Below are positions 40,335 through 47,901 of a stretch of 51,168 nucleotides of DNA, one piece after another. The translations under genes and the position numbers were made by a program. Within the stretch, counting starts at the first letter, position 1; each line of letters begins with the position of its first letter. A model generated the notes under the pieces. That model was not told the origin of the DNA. It saw nothing but the letters and a program-made list of their open reading frames with translations, and made no database searches. Source of the stretch: a virus; IMG/VR virus record IMGVR_UViG_3300006999_000001, positions 1 to 51,168 of that record; one strand, written 5' to 3'.

Positions 40335-40360
40335 GCTTAAGGGTTGTCCTTCGTGTACAG
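40335..40360 (-). promoter_or_regulatory. Accessory operator-promoter, leftward copy 6
   Basis: Minus strand CTGTACACGAAGGACAAC then CCTTAAGC. It faces non-coding copy B, as the promoter at 14184 faces copy A. Confidence 0.72.
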
Positions 40361-40456
40361 CCGTCAGGTGATCCCGGTCAGTCGTCCGACGGATACCATC
40401 GCAATCAGTCCTGACGGAGACCAGTCTTTACAGGCTCGTACGCGAGTGGTTGAAGT
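40361..40456. other. Short region before membrane gene pair
   Basis: Contains CAGTCTTTACAGGC (40421-40434), a weak TATA-like box about 30 bases before ATG 40457, suggesting a leaderless transcript for the two membrane genes. Confidence 0.4.
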
Positions 40457-40639
40457 ATGAGCTCACCCGTTGAGGCCTGGGGTCTCGCCTTCGCCCTGAC
40501 CGGCGGGGCGTGGACCCTGGTTATGCTGGTCGGCCTGATCGCAACGCCGAGAGACTTCCTCCAGGCCCGGTTCCTTATGGGGACCTTCACGTTCCTGGGG
40601 CTGGCCCTCACCGCGGTCGGGATGGTGGGTCTCGTATGA
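40457..40639 (+). CDS. 60-residue two-helix membrane protein
   Basis: Two hydrophobic helices (AFALTGGAWTLVMLVGLIA and LMGTFTFLGLALTAVGMVGL) joined by a basic loop. Overlaps the next gene by ATGA. Possibly a partner of the adjacent DUF5658-like protein. Confidence 0.68.
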   Translation: MSSPVEAWGLAFALTGGAWTLVMLVGLIATPRDFLQARFLMGTFTFLGLALTAVGMVGLV

Positions 40640-40962
40640 GCACCGTCAGTCAGTCCTACCGCAGCGAGTGGGGGCTCGGCTTCGGCCTGATCGTGATCGC
40701 CGACACCGTCCTGACCGCGGCTGCCGTCGACGCCGGCCTCGGTGTTGAGGGGAACCCGCTCATCGCCGGCCTGGTAATGGGGGGCGGATACCTCGAGCTC
40801 GCGGTGCTCAAGCTCCTGGTTATGCTCACGGTGTACGGGGTCTGGAAGTACAGCGAGCCCGGGCGGGCTGACGCCTGGGTCCCGAAGTACGCCGCGGTCG
40901 CCGGCGTCCTCATCGTCACCTGGAACATCCTCAACATCGCGCTGGCCCTGACCCTCGGTTAA
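40636..40962 (+). CDS. DUF5658-like membrane protein
   Basis: 108 residues with about three membrane helices. IADTVLTAAAVDAGLGVEGNPL fits the D--LT----G--E-NP pattern of DUF5658 membrane proteins. Its stop codon lies within the next promoter. Function of the family is unknown. Confidence 0.7.
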   Translation: MSTVSQSYRSEWGLGFGLIVIADTVLTAAAVDAGLGVEGNPLIAGLVMGGGYLELAVLKLLVMLTVYGVWKYSEPGRADAWVPKYAAVAGVLIVTWNILNIALALTLG

Positions 40963-40984
40963 CCACGAAGGACAACGGTTAAGG
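40958..40984 (+). promoter_or_regulatory. Accessory operator-promoter, rightward copy 5
   Basis: GTTAACCACGAAGGACAAC then GGTTAAGG; it overlaps the stop codon of the preceding gene. The leader GAGGTAACAGGCTATG follows at 41013-41027. Confidence 0.78.
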
Positions 40985-41024
40985 TCTCCCCCGTACAAGA
41001 AGCAGTTGTAAGAGGTAACAGGCT

Positions 41025-41201
41025 ATGACAGCAAACAAGTTTGAAAGCGGTCACGACACCATCGAAGTGTACGGCATCGAAGAAGGCGACGACAAGGTCA
41101 GCTGCGTCGACGTCAACGAGGGCTTCCTCTTTATGATGGAGCCCGCGGAGCTCGCGAGCTTCCTGACCGACCACGGATACACGTTCACGGGGGCGGCCTG
41201 A
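41025..41201 (+). CDS. 58-residue protein
   Basis: MTANKFESGHDTIEVYGIEE followed by a strand and a helix (GFLFMMEPAELASFLTDHG). Canonical leader and promoter make it a secure gene despite its size. Unknown function; three genes follow in close order. Confidence 0.72.
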   Translation: MTANKFESGHDTIEVYGIEEGDDKVSCVDVNEGFLFMMEPAELASFLTDHGYTFTGAA

Positions 41202-41203
41202 CG

Positions 41204-41530
41204 ATGAGGGGAGATCGCCCGTTCACCCGGATGGCCTGCCGTCAGCAGGGAACCGACGCCCGCAACTTCGCGGTGATCCACCAGCTGCTCGGTGAGGCCG
41301 ACTGCTACGAGGGCGGCTCGAGCGACCCGGAAGAGTACCACCGGCCGACGGTGGAGGAACTCATCGACGCAACCATCCGGGCGATGCCGCAGACCGAGCT
41401 GGACTGGGACGTCCGTCACCCGGCCGACTGCGGCTGCCGGGTCTGCAGCTACCGGCGGGGCGAGGACTTCTACGTGAGCGAGACCAGCGAGGACTACTGG
41501 AAGCAGGCCCGTCAGAAGGTGGAGGTATGA
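41204..41530 (+). CDS. Unknown protein with Cys cluster
   Basis: 108 residues. ADCGCRVCSYRRG near residue 75 gives three close Cys, possibly metal binding; the rest is helical. Overlaps the next gene by ATGA. Confidence 0.65.
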   Translation: MRGDRPFTRMACRQQGTDARNFAVIHQLLGEADCYEGGSSDPEEYHRPTVEELIDATIRAMPQTELDWDVRHPADCGCRVCSYRRGEDFYVSETSEDYWKQARQKVEV

Positions 41531-41775
41531 GCCGCGAGGTCACCGCGGAGATGTTCCACGAGCACGACACCGACTGGGTGTTCATCTCCCTCGAGGACGA
41601 CGCCCTCCCGTACGGCGTCCTGGACTCGGCCGAAACGAAGCTGTACGGCCGGGAGGACCTGGACGAGCTCATCGAGGCGGCCGAGGATCAGGGTGACGGG
41701 ACCAGCCGGCTCGAGCTCGGGACGGTCACGGTCACCGAGGACGGCAGCTTCGACGGGCTGACGGTCACGGCCTGA
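41527..41775 (+). CDS. Unknown small protein
   Basis: 82 residues, beta-rich and acidic (DWVFISLEDDALPYGVLDS, RLELGTVTVTEDGSF). Last gene of its operon. Confidence 0.65.
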   Translation: MSREVTAEMFHEHDTDWVFISLEDDALPYGVLDSAETKLYGREDLDELIEAAEDQGDGTSRLELGTVTVTEDGSFDGLTVTA

Positions 41776-41801
41776 CCGGACGCGACCTCCCTTCTTTCGC
41801 G

Positions 41802-41827
41802 GTTAAACACGAAGGACAACCCTTATA
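41802..41827 (+). promoter_or_regulatory. Accessory operator-promoter, rightward copy 6
   Basis: GTTAAACACGAAGGACAAC then CCTTATAG; leader GAGGTAACAGGCTATG at 41857-41871. Confidence 0.78.
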
Positions 41828-41868
41828 GTCACGGCTGTCCAAGCAGTAGTTGTAAGAGGTAACAGGCT

Positions 41869-42114
41869 ATGACGCTACGACTCAACAACGTTCGACACGA
41901 GGTCGACTACGACGGAACGCACCGCTTCCAGCTGACGTACATCCAGGGCCGAGAGGAGGCCCGGGTGACCGCGAAGCTCAACGAGGACGGGACGGCCGAG
42001 GCCGAGTGTGAGACCCTGGACGCCGACTCCCTGATGGACGAGATAGTGCTCGAGGAGCACGCTCACCACTTCGCCGAAGAGCACGGCCGCGCCTTCGGGG
42101 AGGTCGACCTATGA
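41869..42114 (+). CDS. Unknown small protein
   Basis: 81 residues, beta hairpins in the first half (HRFQLTYIQGREEARVTAKL) and a C-terminal helix (IVLEEHAHHFAEEHG). Coupled to the next gene by ATGA. Confidence 0.68.
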   Translation: MTLRLNNVRHEVDYDGTHRFQLTYIQGREEARVTAKLNEDGTAEAECETLDADSLMDEIVLEEHAHHFAEEHGRAFGEVDL

Positions 42115-42503
42115 GCTACTCCGAGGGCGAGCGGCTGATCGTCACCGTCGACGGAGAGGAGCGGGAAGTGACGCTCGAGACCGTGACTGCGGTCGACCGC
42201 CTCCTACTTGTGAACGACGGGGAGCAGCGGTTCACCGCGGGGATGGGTGAGGTGACGGGACGCGAGCTCACCTTCGGGGTGTACCCGGACGGCCCCGAGT
42301 CCGAGTACGACGTGTTCGCGGTGATGAACCAGGAGCGGTCAGACATCCCGGTCGGGACCCTGGCCGAAATCCAGGAGCACGTCAACGACGCCGTCGACGC
42401 CGGCGAGCTCCCGACCGATGAGGAGCTCCCCGAGGCGGGCCGGGCGATGTACGAGCCCGGGAAGGCCAGCGGTGAGGTACTGACCATCGAGCTCACCGAC
42501 TGA
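42111..42503 (+). CDS. Unknown small protein
   Basis: 130 residues. Opens with EGERLIVTVDGEEREVTLE, a beta domain, then helix-forming acidic sequence. Ends before a cassette terminator. Confidence 0.65.
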   Translation: MSYSEGERLIVTVDGEEREVTLETVTAVDRLLLVNDGEQRFTAGMGEVTGRELTFGVYPDGPESEYDVFAVMNQERSDIPVGTLAEIQEHVNDAVDAGELPTDEELPEAGRAMYEPGKASGEVLTIELTD

Positions 42504-42507
42504 CGCA

Positions 42508-42524
42508 GGCCGGCTCTTTTTCTC
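42508..42524 (+). terminator. Terminator of cassette type
   Basis: GGCCGGCTCTTTTTCTC followed by GTTCGGG, third copy of this block, directly before the promoter at 42534. Confidence 0.62.
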
Positions 42525-42533
42525 GTTCGGGCG

Positions 42534-42560
42534 GTTGTACACGTACGACAACGGTTAAGA
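42534..42560 (+). promoter_or_regulatory. Accessory operator-promoter, rightward copy 7
   Basis: GTTGTACACGTACGACAAC then GGTTAAGA. This copy is a near-perfect palindrome (GTTGT-ACAcgtacg-ACAAC), which supports a dimeric binding protein. Confidence 0.75.
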
Positions 42561-42603
42561 CCCCCGGCGTTCTGGTTGCACCTGTACCGAGAGGTAACAG
42601 GCT

Positions 42604-42915
42604 ATGAGCGAGAAACCATACCGAAACGACGCGCAACGTATAGCTGACCAGGACGACACCGTCCAGGGTCTGGTCGCCGACCGGACCGGGCTCGAGAAGC
42701 CCGTCACCTTCTCCGGGACCGCAAGCCCGACCGACCGCTTCTGCGAGTTGTGTACCTACGCGCAGACCGCCTCCTTCCGCTGCCCGACCTACGGGCCCGG
42801 CGGAGACAACGAGGGGACCGTGGTCTGTACCACGCACGCCCGGGCCCTGGTCACGGGCCAGTGGGATCACGGCGAGAAGTACGAGGTCGTCCCGCTCGAG
42901 GAGCCCGACCGATGA
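42604..42915 (+). CDS. Small Cys-containing protein
   Basis: 103 residues. FCELCTYAQTASFRCPTYG and VVCTTHA supply four Cys and one His, a likely zinc site. Canonical leader; coupled to the next gene by ATGA. Confidence 0.68.
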   Translation: MSEKPYRNDAQRIADQDDTVQGLVADRTGLEKPVTFSGTASPTDRFCELCTYAQTASFRCPTYGPGGDNEGTVVCTTHARALVTGQWDHGEKYEVVPLEEPDR

Positions 42916-43190
42916 GCGTCAGGCTTCACCCGCAGAACGACCGGGTCGGGACCGCCGGCCTGATCGCGCCGGGCCTCGAGCACTTCCGGCATCCCGCGGT
43001 GTACGTCACCGAGCACGGTGAGGTGAAACACGAGACCCCGCTTTGCCCGCACGTCAGGGGCCGGACCCACTACGCGGTCTGCCGCGAGGAGGCCCTGTAC
43101 ATCTACGGCGAGCGGAGGTGCTCCACCTGCGAGATGCACCGGTGGGACTCGGGCGGCTGGACTGACCCGCGCTTCCGGAGGGACCGATGA
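42912..43190 (+). CDS. Small Cys/His protein
   Basis: 92 residues. CPHVRGRTH, VCREE and CSTCEMHRW give a possible binuclear or treble-clef-like metal site. Coupled by ATGA on both sides. Confidence 0.65.
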   Translation: MSVRLHPQNDRVGTAGLIAPGLEHFRHPAVYVTEHGEVKHETPLCPHVRGRTHYAVCREEALYIYGERRCSTCEMHRWDSGGWTDPRFRRDR

Positions 43191-43438
43191 GCTCCAACGC
43201 CGACGCCGTCGACGTCAGGGTCCCGGCCGGCTCACCCGACGAGTTCCAGGAGGACATCGAGCTCGCCATCCGGTGTGAGTTCTTCCCGGGTGAGCTCCAG
43301 GACATCCGCCGGCGGTTCGACCGCGACGGGAGAGAGGCCATCCGGGACGCGGCCGAGAACTTCATCGCCGAGGAGACGCCGAACCGAGAGGCGTACGTCG
43401 ACGCGATGGCTGACGCCTTCGAAGAGGTGCTCGGCTGA
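43187..43438 (+). CDS. Unknown small helical protein
   Basis: 83 residues, acidic helices (FQEDIELAIRCEFFPGELQD, AYVDAMADAFEEVLG). Overlaps the following start (TGATG). Confidence 0.65.
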   Translation: MSSNADAVDVRVPAGSPDEFQEDIELAIRCEFFPGELQDIRRRFDRDGREAIRDAAENFIAEETPNREAYVDAMADAFEEVLG

Positions 43439-43740
43439 TGGTCGTCCGTATCGTGAGGCTCGCCCGGCCCCGCCCGAGCGACCGAGTGAACGATGAGCCC
43501 TACGAGGAGGTCCTGATGTTCGAGCGGGCCTACCAGGACGGCGACCGGGTGATCGCGGTGGACCCGAAGAACCAGAACCGGAAGGACGGCCCCCGGCAGT
43601 TCACCCGTGACCACCTGGTGGAGATCGACTTCGAGGGGCTCGCGGTGATCCCGTACGAGAGGATGGTGAGGGAGATCGGCGGGGACGTCGACGCCCTATC
43701 CGCAGCGGCCGTCGACTCCACGGTGGAGCGTCTGGTCTGA
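43438..43740 (+). CDS. Unknown small protein
   Basis: 100 residues with a central basic patch (DPKNQNRKDGPRQFTRDHLV), unusual among these acidic proteins and compatible with nucleic-acid contact. Last gene of the operon. Confidence 0.62.
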   Translation: MVVRIVRLARPRPSDRVNDEPYEEVLMFERAYQDGDRVIAVDPKNQNRKDGPRQFTRDHLVEIDFEGLAVIPYERMVREIGGDVDALSAAAVDSTVERLV

Positions 43741-43757
43741 CGACGCCCTGACCGGTT

Positions 43758-43768
43758 CCTATTTTTAC
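43758..43768 (+). promoter_or_regulatory. TATA-like box for a leaderless gene
   Basis: CCTATTTTTAC stands about 29 bases before GTG 43790, the spacing expected if transcription begins at the start codon. Confidence 0.5.
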
Positions 43769-43789
43769 CTGACGCTCGTCCCCCACGAC

Positions 43790-44524
43790 GTGAACGTTCA
43801 CGACTTCCTGCTCAACAAGAGCGACCCGGAACGGCCGCTCACCGCGATGGCCGAGATCCGGGAGTACGTCGACGGGATGCCCGAGACCGCGGCCTTCTGG
43901 TCACCGGCCGACGCGACTGACGCCTGGCCCCACCGGGTGACTGACGAGATGCTCGAGATGCTCGGGGCCTGGCCCGTCCCCGATGAGCACTCCGGCGGGT
44001 CGCAGACCGGTTCCCGGTACGTGAACCCGGGGTATATTCACGCAAAGGAGTACTCCGACCTGGGCTTTCCGTGTGGCTGCGGGGAGGTGACCTACGGGTA
44101 CGGGACCGGGTCGCAGATGGAGACCGGGGCGATCAAGGCTCACGATGAGGACTGCTCGGAGGTCAGTCAGAAGCGAGCGAAGCTCCAGCTGTACTTCGCC
44201 CGGGTCAGCTGGCTCAAGCGGGCCGCGATGTTCTGGATCAGGCAGCCGGTGGCCCGCAAGCGTCTCGGCTTCACCGCCGACCACTCCGCAACGCGGCTCG
44301 TGAAACCTCTCGGTGAGGGATACCACGACTGGTACGGCCGGGGGAAGGACCTCGCTGCTAACACGATGACCATCCTCCGCGGGTGGGACGTCGACGCGCA
44401 GCTGATCGCCGACGCCTACGGGACCTCGAGGCAGACCGTGTACACGTACAAGGCTCACGCCGACCCGGACGTCGTTGAGCCCCGAGCTCCCCGGGCGTTC
44501 GAGGACCACCGAACGAAGGCCTGA
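43790..44524 (+). CDS. Protein with C-terminal helix-turn-helix
   Basis: 244 residues, GTG start. PCGCGEVTYGYG and a later CSEV suggest a small metal site in the middle; the end (DVDAQLIADAYGTSRQTVYTYK) is a resolvase-like helix-turn-helix. Likely a DNA-binding regulator. Probably leaderless. Confidence 0.66.
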   Translation: MNVHDFLLNKSDPERPLTAMAEIREYVDGMPETAAFWSPADATDAWPHRVTDEMLEMLGAWPVPDEHSGGSQTGSRYVNPGYIHAKEYSDLGFPCGCGEVTYGYGTGSQMETGAIKAHDEDCSEVSQKRAKLQLYFARVSWLKRAAMFWIRQPVARKRLGFTADHSATRLVKPLGEGYHDWYGRGKDLAANTMTILRGWDVDAQLIADAYGTSRQTVYTYKAHADPDVVEPRAPRAFEDHRTKA

Positions 44525-44538
44525 CGCACACCCGGAAC

Positions 44539-44549
44539 CTTTTTAGTGA
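44539..44549 (+). promoter_or_regulatory. TATA-like box of the PadR gene
   Basis: CTTTTTAGTGA, about 33 bases before ATG 44574. The box recurs as CTTCTTAGTG near 45186 and GTTTTTAGTG near 35879. Confidence 0.5.
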
Positions 44550-44573
44550 CTGTCAGACAATCCCCTGACGGGT

Positions 44574-44939
44574 ATGATGATTGACCTAACCGCGTTCCAG
44601 CAGCTCATCCTCCTGGACGTCAGCATCCGCGAGCGACAGAACGGCGAGTCGCCTCACGGCCTGGCGATCAAGAGCGACCTCGAGGAGATGTACGGCGAAG
44701 AGGTGAACCACGGTCGGCTGTACCCGAACCTGGACGACCTGGTCGACGCCGGGCTCCTCAACAAGAGCGAGCGGGACAAGCGAACGAACGAGTACAGCCT
44801 CACCGAGCAGGGGGCCTCCGCGATCAGCGACCTCGCCGGCCTCATCCACGTCGCGCAGGGAAAGGACGGGGCGAACCCCTACGTCGACGCCGGGTCAGTC
44901 GTCAGCGGTCTCACCAAGCAGACCGTCGACGCCGACTGA
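44574..44939 (+). CDS. PadR-family winged-helix regulator
   Basis: 121 residues. LTAFQQLILLDVSI, HGLAIKSDLEEMYGEEVNHG, RLYPNLDDLVDAGLLNKSER and NEYSLTEQGA follow the haloarchaeal PadR pattern step by step (HG--I---LE-----V-HGRLYPNLD-LV--GL). It forms dimers on palindromic DNA in known members. Single gene with its own promoter; potential repressor of the operator set or of its own region. Confidence 0.82.
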   Translation: MMIDLTAFQQLILLDVSIRERQNGESPHGLAIKSDLEEMYGEEVNHGRLYPNLDDLVDAGLLNKSERDKRTNEYSLTEQGASAISDLAGLIHVAQGKDGANPYVDAGSVVSGLTKQTVDAD

Positions 44940-44966
44940 TCCTCTCTCGGGGAGCCGCAACACCGC

Positions 44967-44999
44967 GGGCCGGACACCGGTTCAACTCCGGGACGGCCC
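44967..44999 (+). other. T-arm-like hairpin upstream of the tRNA-like gene
   Basis: GGGCCG and CGGCCC enclose a CCGG-TTCAACT-CCGG stem-loop with the TTC loop of a tRNA T-arm. It could be a remnant of a tRNA 3' half, a terminator of the PadR gene, or chance. Confidence 0.4.
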
Positions 45000-45021
45000 T
45001 CCCCACACGCTCCCCCCTTTC

Positions 45022-45143
45022 GGGCCGATAGCTTAGTGGTGAAGCCGACGGCGGGTGTTGAGCCGACAGGACAGTCGGGGTATCCCGCTCGCGGTATCGC
45101 AAGCACTACCGCGGGAACGCCGGTTCGAATCCGGCTCGGCCCA
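45022..45143 (+). tRNA. tRNA-like gene, probably with intron or degenerate
   Basis: GGGCCGA (45022-45028) and TCGGCCC (45136-45142) form a perfect seven-pair acceptor stem with discriminator A 45143. D-arm-like GCTT-AGTGGTG-AAGC and T-arm GCCGG-TTCGAAT-CCGGC are clear. The middle is 72 nt instead of about 22-30: it holds CCGAC-AGGACA-GTCGG and CGCGGTA-10-TACCGCG hairpins and does not give a single clean anticodon arm. An intron, a long variable arm, or decay would explain this. The anticodon is not assigned; GAG at 45060 is one option. CCA is not encoded. Confidence 0.6.
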
Positions 45144-45337
45144 CTCCTCATTCTCTCACCAGTGACTGTCCGGACAGGGGCAACCTTCTTAGTGTGAGGA
45201 CACAGACCTGTAAGGTGTGCGTCCTAACCCGTCAGGGAGAACAACTTACGCTCGGCGGGAGGTCTCACCCAAACCACACGACGGCGTCGGGGTGGGTGGG
45301 ACTTCACGGGCGTACGCGCACGCAAGCCGACCGACAT
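45144..45337 (+). promoter_or_regulatory. Region between tRNA-like gene and packaging genes
   Basis: CTGTCCGGACAG palindrome (about 45165-45176) lies just before ACCTTCTTAGTG, a TATA-like box at 45184-45193. A GTG 29 bases on (45215) is in frame with the next gene and could start a leaderless longer form. Confidence 0.45.
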
Positions 45338-45670
45338 ATGCCCGATACTGACACCATCCCCGGCCTCGCCGGGAACGTACGCGCAGCGGAGGACCGAATC
45401 CGAGACCGCTTCAAGGCTACCAGCGTCGACGTCGATACTGACGCCGACGGGGTGACCGCCCGGCTCCAGTTCCGGGGCTTCACCGACCTGGACGACGCGC
45501 TCACCCGAGTCGATGAGGTGGCCCGGGAGCTCAACGAGCTGGAGGAGACCACCGAGGTCCACGCCGGGATCAACACCAGCGGGGGGTACGACCCTCACAC
45601 CGAGGAGACCGACGACCGCCCGATGGGGTGGGTGAACGCCACGCTCGAGACCGAGGGGGCTGACCCGTGA
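45338..45670 (+). CDS. Unknown small protein, start of the packaging operon
   Basis: 110 residues from ATG 45338; helical with a strand (ADGVTARLQFRGFTDLDDAL). An N-terminal extension to GTG 45215 would add 41 non-acidic residues and is considered less likely. Coupled to the next gene by GTGA. Confidence 0.65.
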   Translation: MPDTDTIPGLAGNVRAAEDRIRDRFKATSVDVDTDADGVTARLQFRGFTDLDDALTRVDEVARELNELEETTEVHAGINTSGGYDPHTEETDDRPMGWVNATLETEGADP

Positions 45671-45969
45671 GCTCCGAGCCCGCGGACGTCGACGTCAGCG
45701 ATGAACGCCGGCCCCGGGTGTTCCGGTGTATCGAGTGCAAGGCCGCCATCGATGAGCTGGTGATCGCCTCGGGCTGCCCTGACTGCGGGGCCCCCATCGG
45801 CGACGACCGCTACCTCATCGATAAGGTGAGCCAGGACCTCCTCGAGGAGCTGCGGGAGGGCCGGGAGGGCTGCCTCAACTGCGAGGCCCCGACCGATCAG
45901 GTGTTCTGCACGACCGGGTGCAGCGCCGAGTGGTTCCGAGCGTACACGGATATGGAGCTGATACGATGA
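45667..45969 (+). CDS. Zinc-finger protein
   Basis: 100 residues, GTG start. CIECKAAI with CPDCGAPI forms one knuckle pair and CLNCEAPT with CTTGCSAEWF a second, so two zinc sites. Coupled to the small terminase candidate by ATGA. Confidence 0.7.
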   Translation: MSSEPADVDVSDERRPRVFRCIECKAAIDELVIASGCPDCGAPIGDDRYLIDKVSQDLLEELREGREGCLNCEAPTDQVFCTTGCSAEWFRAYTDMELIR

Positions 45970-46436
45970 GGGAAGAACTACGCGAGCGCCGGGAGCGGAC
46001 CTGGGAGCTCCTGGTCGTTATGGGAGTGTCGTACAGTAACACGGTCACCCGTATCGCCGAGCAGTTCGACTGCGCGGAGTCGACGGTAAAGACCGACATC
46101 TCCAGGATGGAGAGTTGGGTCGGGGACCTGGACGTCAGCTACTACTCCGGGGTGAGCCGTCTCCGGGAGCTGCGGCAGGCCCGCCAGCGTCTCCGTCAGT
46201 ACGAGATGCAGGCCCAACAGGATGAGGACCCGGACCTCGCCTCACGGATCAACGACAAGATCGCCAAGAACCTGAAGGCCGACCTCCGGATCAGTCAGAA
46301 GCTCGGCCTCACCAACGAGACGCCGACGCAGGTGGAGGTCAGCGGTCTCGACCCCGAGGACGAAGAGCTCCTGGACGAGTGGTGTGGCCTCGAGGCTGAC
46401 GACGCGGCCGTCCAGGACCTGGAGGAGATGAGATGA
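45966..46436 (+). CDS. Probable terminase small subunit
   Basis: 156 residues. An N-terminal helix-turn-helix (NTVTRIAEQFDCAESTVKTDISRM) is followed by a long helical oligomerisation segment and a C-terminal DLRISQKLGLTNETPTQVEV tail, a layout typical of small terminases that recognise viral DNA and load the motor. About 4 kb separates it from terL, further than usual, with thirteen small genes between. A transcription regulator is the alternative. Confidence 0.62.
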   Translation: MREELRERRERTWELLVVMGVSYSNTVTRIAEQFDCAESTVKTDISRMESWVGDLDVSYYSGVSRLRELRQARQRLRQYEMQAQQDEDPDLASRINDKIAKNLKADLRISQKLGLTNETPTQVEVSGLDPEDEELLDEWCGLEADDAAVQDLEEMR

Positions 46437-46678
46437 GCGAGCACGACCCCTTCGAGGCTGACCGGGGGCCGACCCTCCGGGGGCAGCTCAAGAAGAGCAT
46501 CCGGGCCCTCAACAAAGAGGAGACCCGGAAGGGGGCCGACGTCGATCAGGTGGTCGCGGACGCCGTCGGGGCGACCGAGTACACCGAGGCCGACGCCCGG
46601 GAGACGCTCAAGCAGATGCTCCTGGAGGTAGAGGTGTACCCGCCGACCGAGGGGCGGGTGAAGGTGACCCCGAGATGA
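46433..46678 (+). CDS. Winged-helix-like small protein
   Basis: 81 residues; ADVDQVVADAVGATEYTEAD, then ARETLKQMLLEVEVYPPTEG resembles the wing region of archaeal MCM or RPA C-terminal winged helices. DNA binding is inferred. Coupled on both sides. Confidence 0.6.
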   Translation: MSEHDPFEADRGPTLRGQLKKSIRALNKEETRKGADVDQVVADAVGATEYTEADARETLKQMLLEVEVYPPTEGRVKVTPR

Positions 46679-47058
46679 GCGACCCCCCGGAGACGTACCC
46701 GGCGGACGTCAGGGAAGCGTTCGAGTACTGCCACGACTGCGACTCGCTGGTGGTGAGCGTCGATCAGCACACCTGCTCACCCGACGGGCGGGGCGGGGGC
46801 CGGCCGTCCGCAGCGAAGCGGGCGGAGCTCGCGGCCGCCGACCAACGCCCGCTCGAGGAGGACGTCCTGATCCCCGAGGGCCGCAGTCAGCACAACGCCT
46901 GGGCCTACCACGAGCTCGGTGAGGACGGGGAGCCCCTTCACGAGCTCAACCATCAGGCCGGGGCGGAGACCGGCCCGCGGGAGGACGCGATCAACTCCGG
47001 CTGCTACCCGTGTGGGAAGTGCCGGCTCATCCAGGAGCGGAGGTCCGACGATGAGTGA
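46675..47058 (+). CDS. Cys-rich protein
   Basis: 127 residues. CHDCDSL with HTC at the start and CYPCGKCRL at the end; the two ends may share a zinc ion. The middle is acidic and low complexity. Overlaps the protease-like gene by 8 bases. Confidence 0.62.
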   Translation: MSDPPETYPADVREAFEYCHDCDSLVVSVDQHTCSPDGRGGGRPSAAKRAELAAADQRPLEEDVLIPEGRSQHNAWAYHELGEDGEPLHELNHQAGAETGPREDAINSGCYPCGKCRLIQERRSDDE

Positions 47059-47620
47059 GACCGACCCCGAGGTGTTCGACCCGGCCGCGCTCCCGCCGGC
47101 ATCCTACCGGGTGCTCCGGTCGGTGGAGAAGCGCCTCACCGACGAGGAGGTGACCGACCTCAAGAGCCGGCTCGCAGCGGCCCTCGATCACTTCCCGGCC
47201 CTCGCGGGTCAGACCGTGACCGTCGCCTGCCGTCACAACCCGGACCGGGAGAAGCACTCCCGGTGGAACCCGTACGCCTCGGCCGACCCCGTCAACCGGC
47301 TGATCCGGGTCCCGACTCACGAGCGGACGACGAACGTGACCCTCTTTCACGAGCTCGCTCACCTGGCCATCGAGATCGAGGGCGAACGCGGGCAGGACGT
47401 CCCGACCTCGAGTGAGGAGTTCTGCTCCCTGTACGCCATCGCCCGGCAGCCCCCGGCCCTGATCGATGAGGCCCGGATACCGTACCTGGGCCATCCCGAT
47501 CAGCCGAAAGAGGAGTGGCCCCGGCTCGCCCGGAAGGCCCTCGAGTACCGAGAGAACCACCACGCCTACATCCAGAAGGCCCGGCAGTGGCTCGGGACCA
47601 CGGGTGAGGACGATGGGTGA
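47051..47620 (+). CDS. Zincin-type metalloprotease-like protein
   Basis: 189 residues. TTNVTLFHELAHLAIEIEG near residue 97 is an HExxH zinc-protease motif; downstream EEFCSLYAIA supplies a Glu that could be the third ligand, as in gluzincins such as the ImmA/SprT-like groups. ImmA-like members cleave repressors; this would fit a viral control step, but no repressor partner sits next to it. Not membrane bound. Confidence 0.68.
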   Translation: MSETDPEVFDPAALPPASYRVLRSVEKRLTDEEVTDLKSRLAAALDHFPALAGQTVTVACRHNPDREKHSRWNPYASADPVNRLIRVPTHERTTNVTLFHELAHLAIEIEGERGQDVPTSSEEFCSLYAIARQPPALIDEARIPYLGHPDQPKEEWPRLARKALEYRENHHAYIQKARQWLGTTGEDDG

Positions 47621-47765
47621 CGCCGAGCTGCGGAAGCGGGCCGCCGACGAGGCCGGCCGGTGTTAAGAGGTCGGCCGCGATCACGTCCCCGGCGACTTCC
47701 GGGTCAGGTCCATCCGCGGGAACGCCCGGTGTACCTGGTGTGGTGAGGTGTTCCTCGATGAGTGA
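47613..47765 (+). pseudogene. Small zinc gene split by an in-frame TAA
   Basis: MGDAELRKRAADEAGRC, then TAA 47664-47666, then EVGRDHVPGDFRV and RCTWCGEVFLDE to TGA 47763-47765, all in one frame. The two halves make sense as one 50-residue zinc protein. A recent nonsense change, readthrough, or sequencing error could explain it. Start and end show the usual overlaps with neighbouring genes. Confidence 0.55.
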
Positions 47766-47901
47766 TCCGCTCGAGGAGCACGGCCCGGGCTGGACCGCCC
47801 GGCCGGCTCACCCGACGAACGAGTACTACGGCCGGCTGGTCAGGGAGACGCTTCGACGCCAGGCCCCGCTCATCCTCCCGCGAGGTGAGGACGATGGGTG
47901 A
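47758..47901 (+). CDS. 47-residue protein
   Basis: MSDPLEEHGPGWTARPAHP followed by a short basic helix (YGRLVRETLRRQAPLI). Overlaps both neighbours by 8 bases, like other genes of this operon. No family recognised. Confidence 0.62.
   Translation: MSDPLEEHGPGWTARPAHPTNEYYGRLVRETLRRQAPLILPRGEDDG

Noticed and set aside
44921-44999. A second full tRNA ending in the PadR gene 3' end
   Set aside because: An acceptor-like pairing of 6 of 7 and a T-arm exist, but there is no D-arm or anticodon arm and it would overlap coding sequence.
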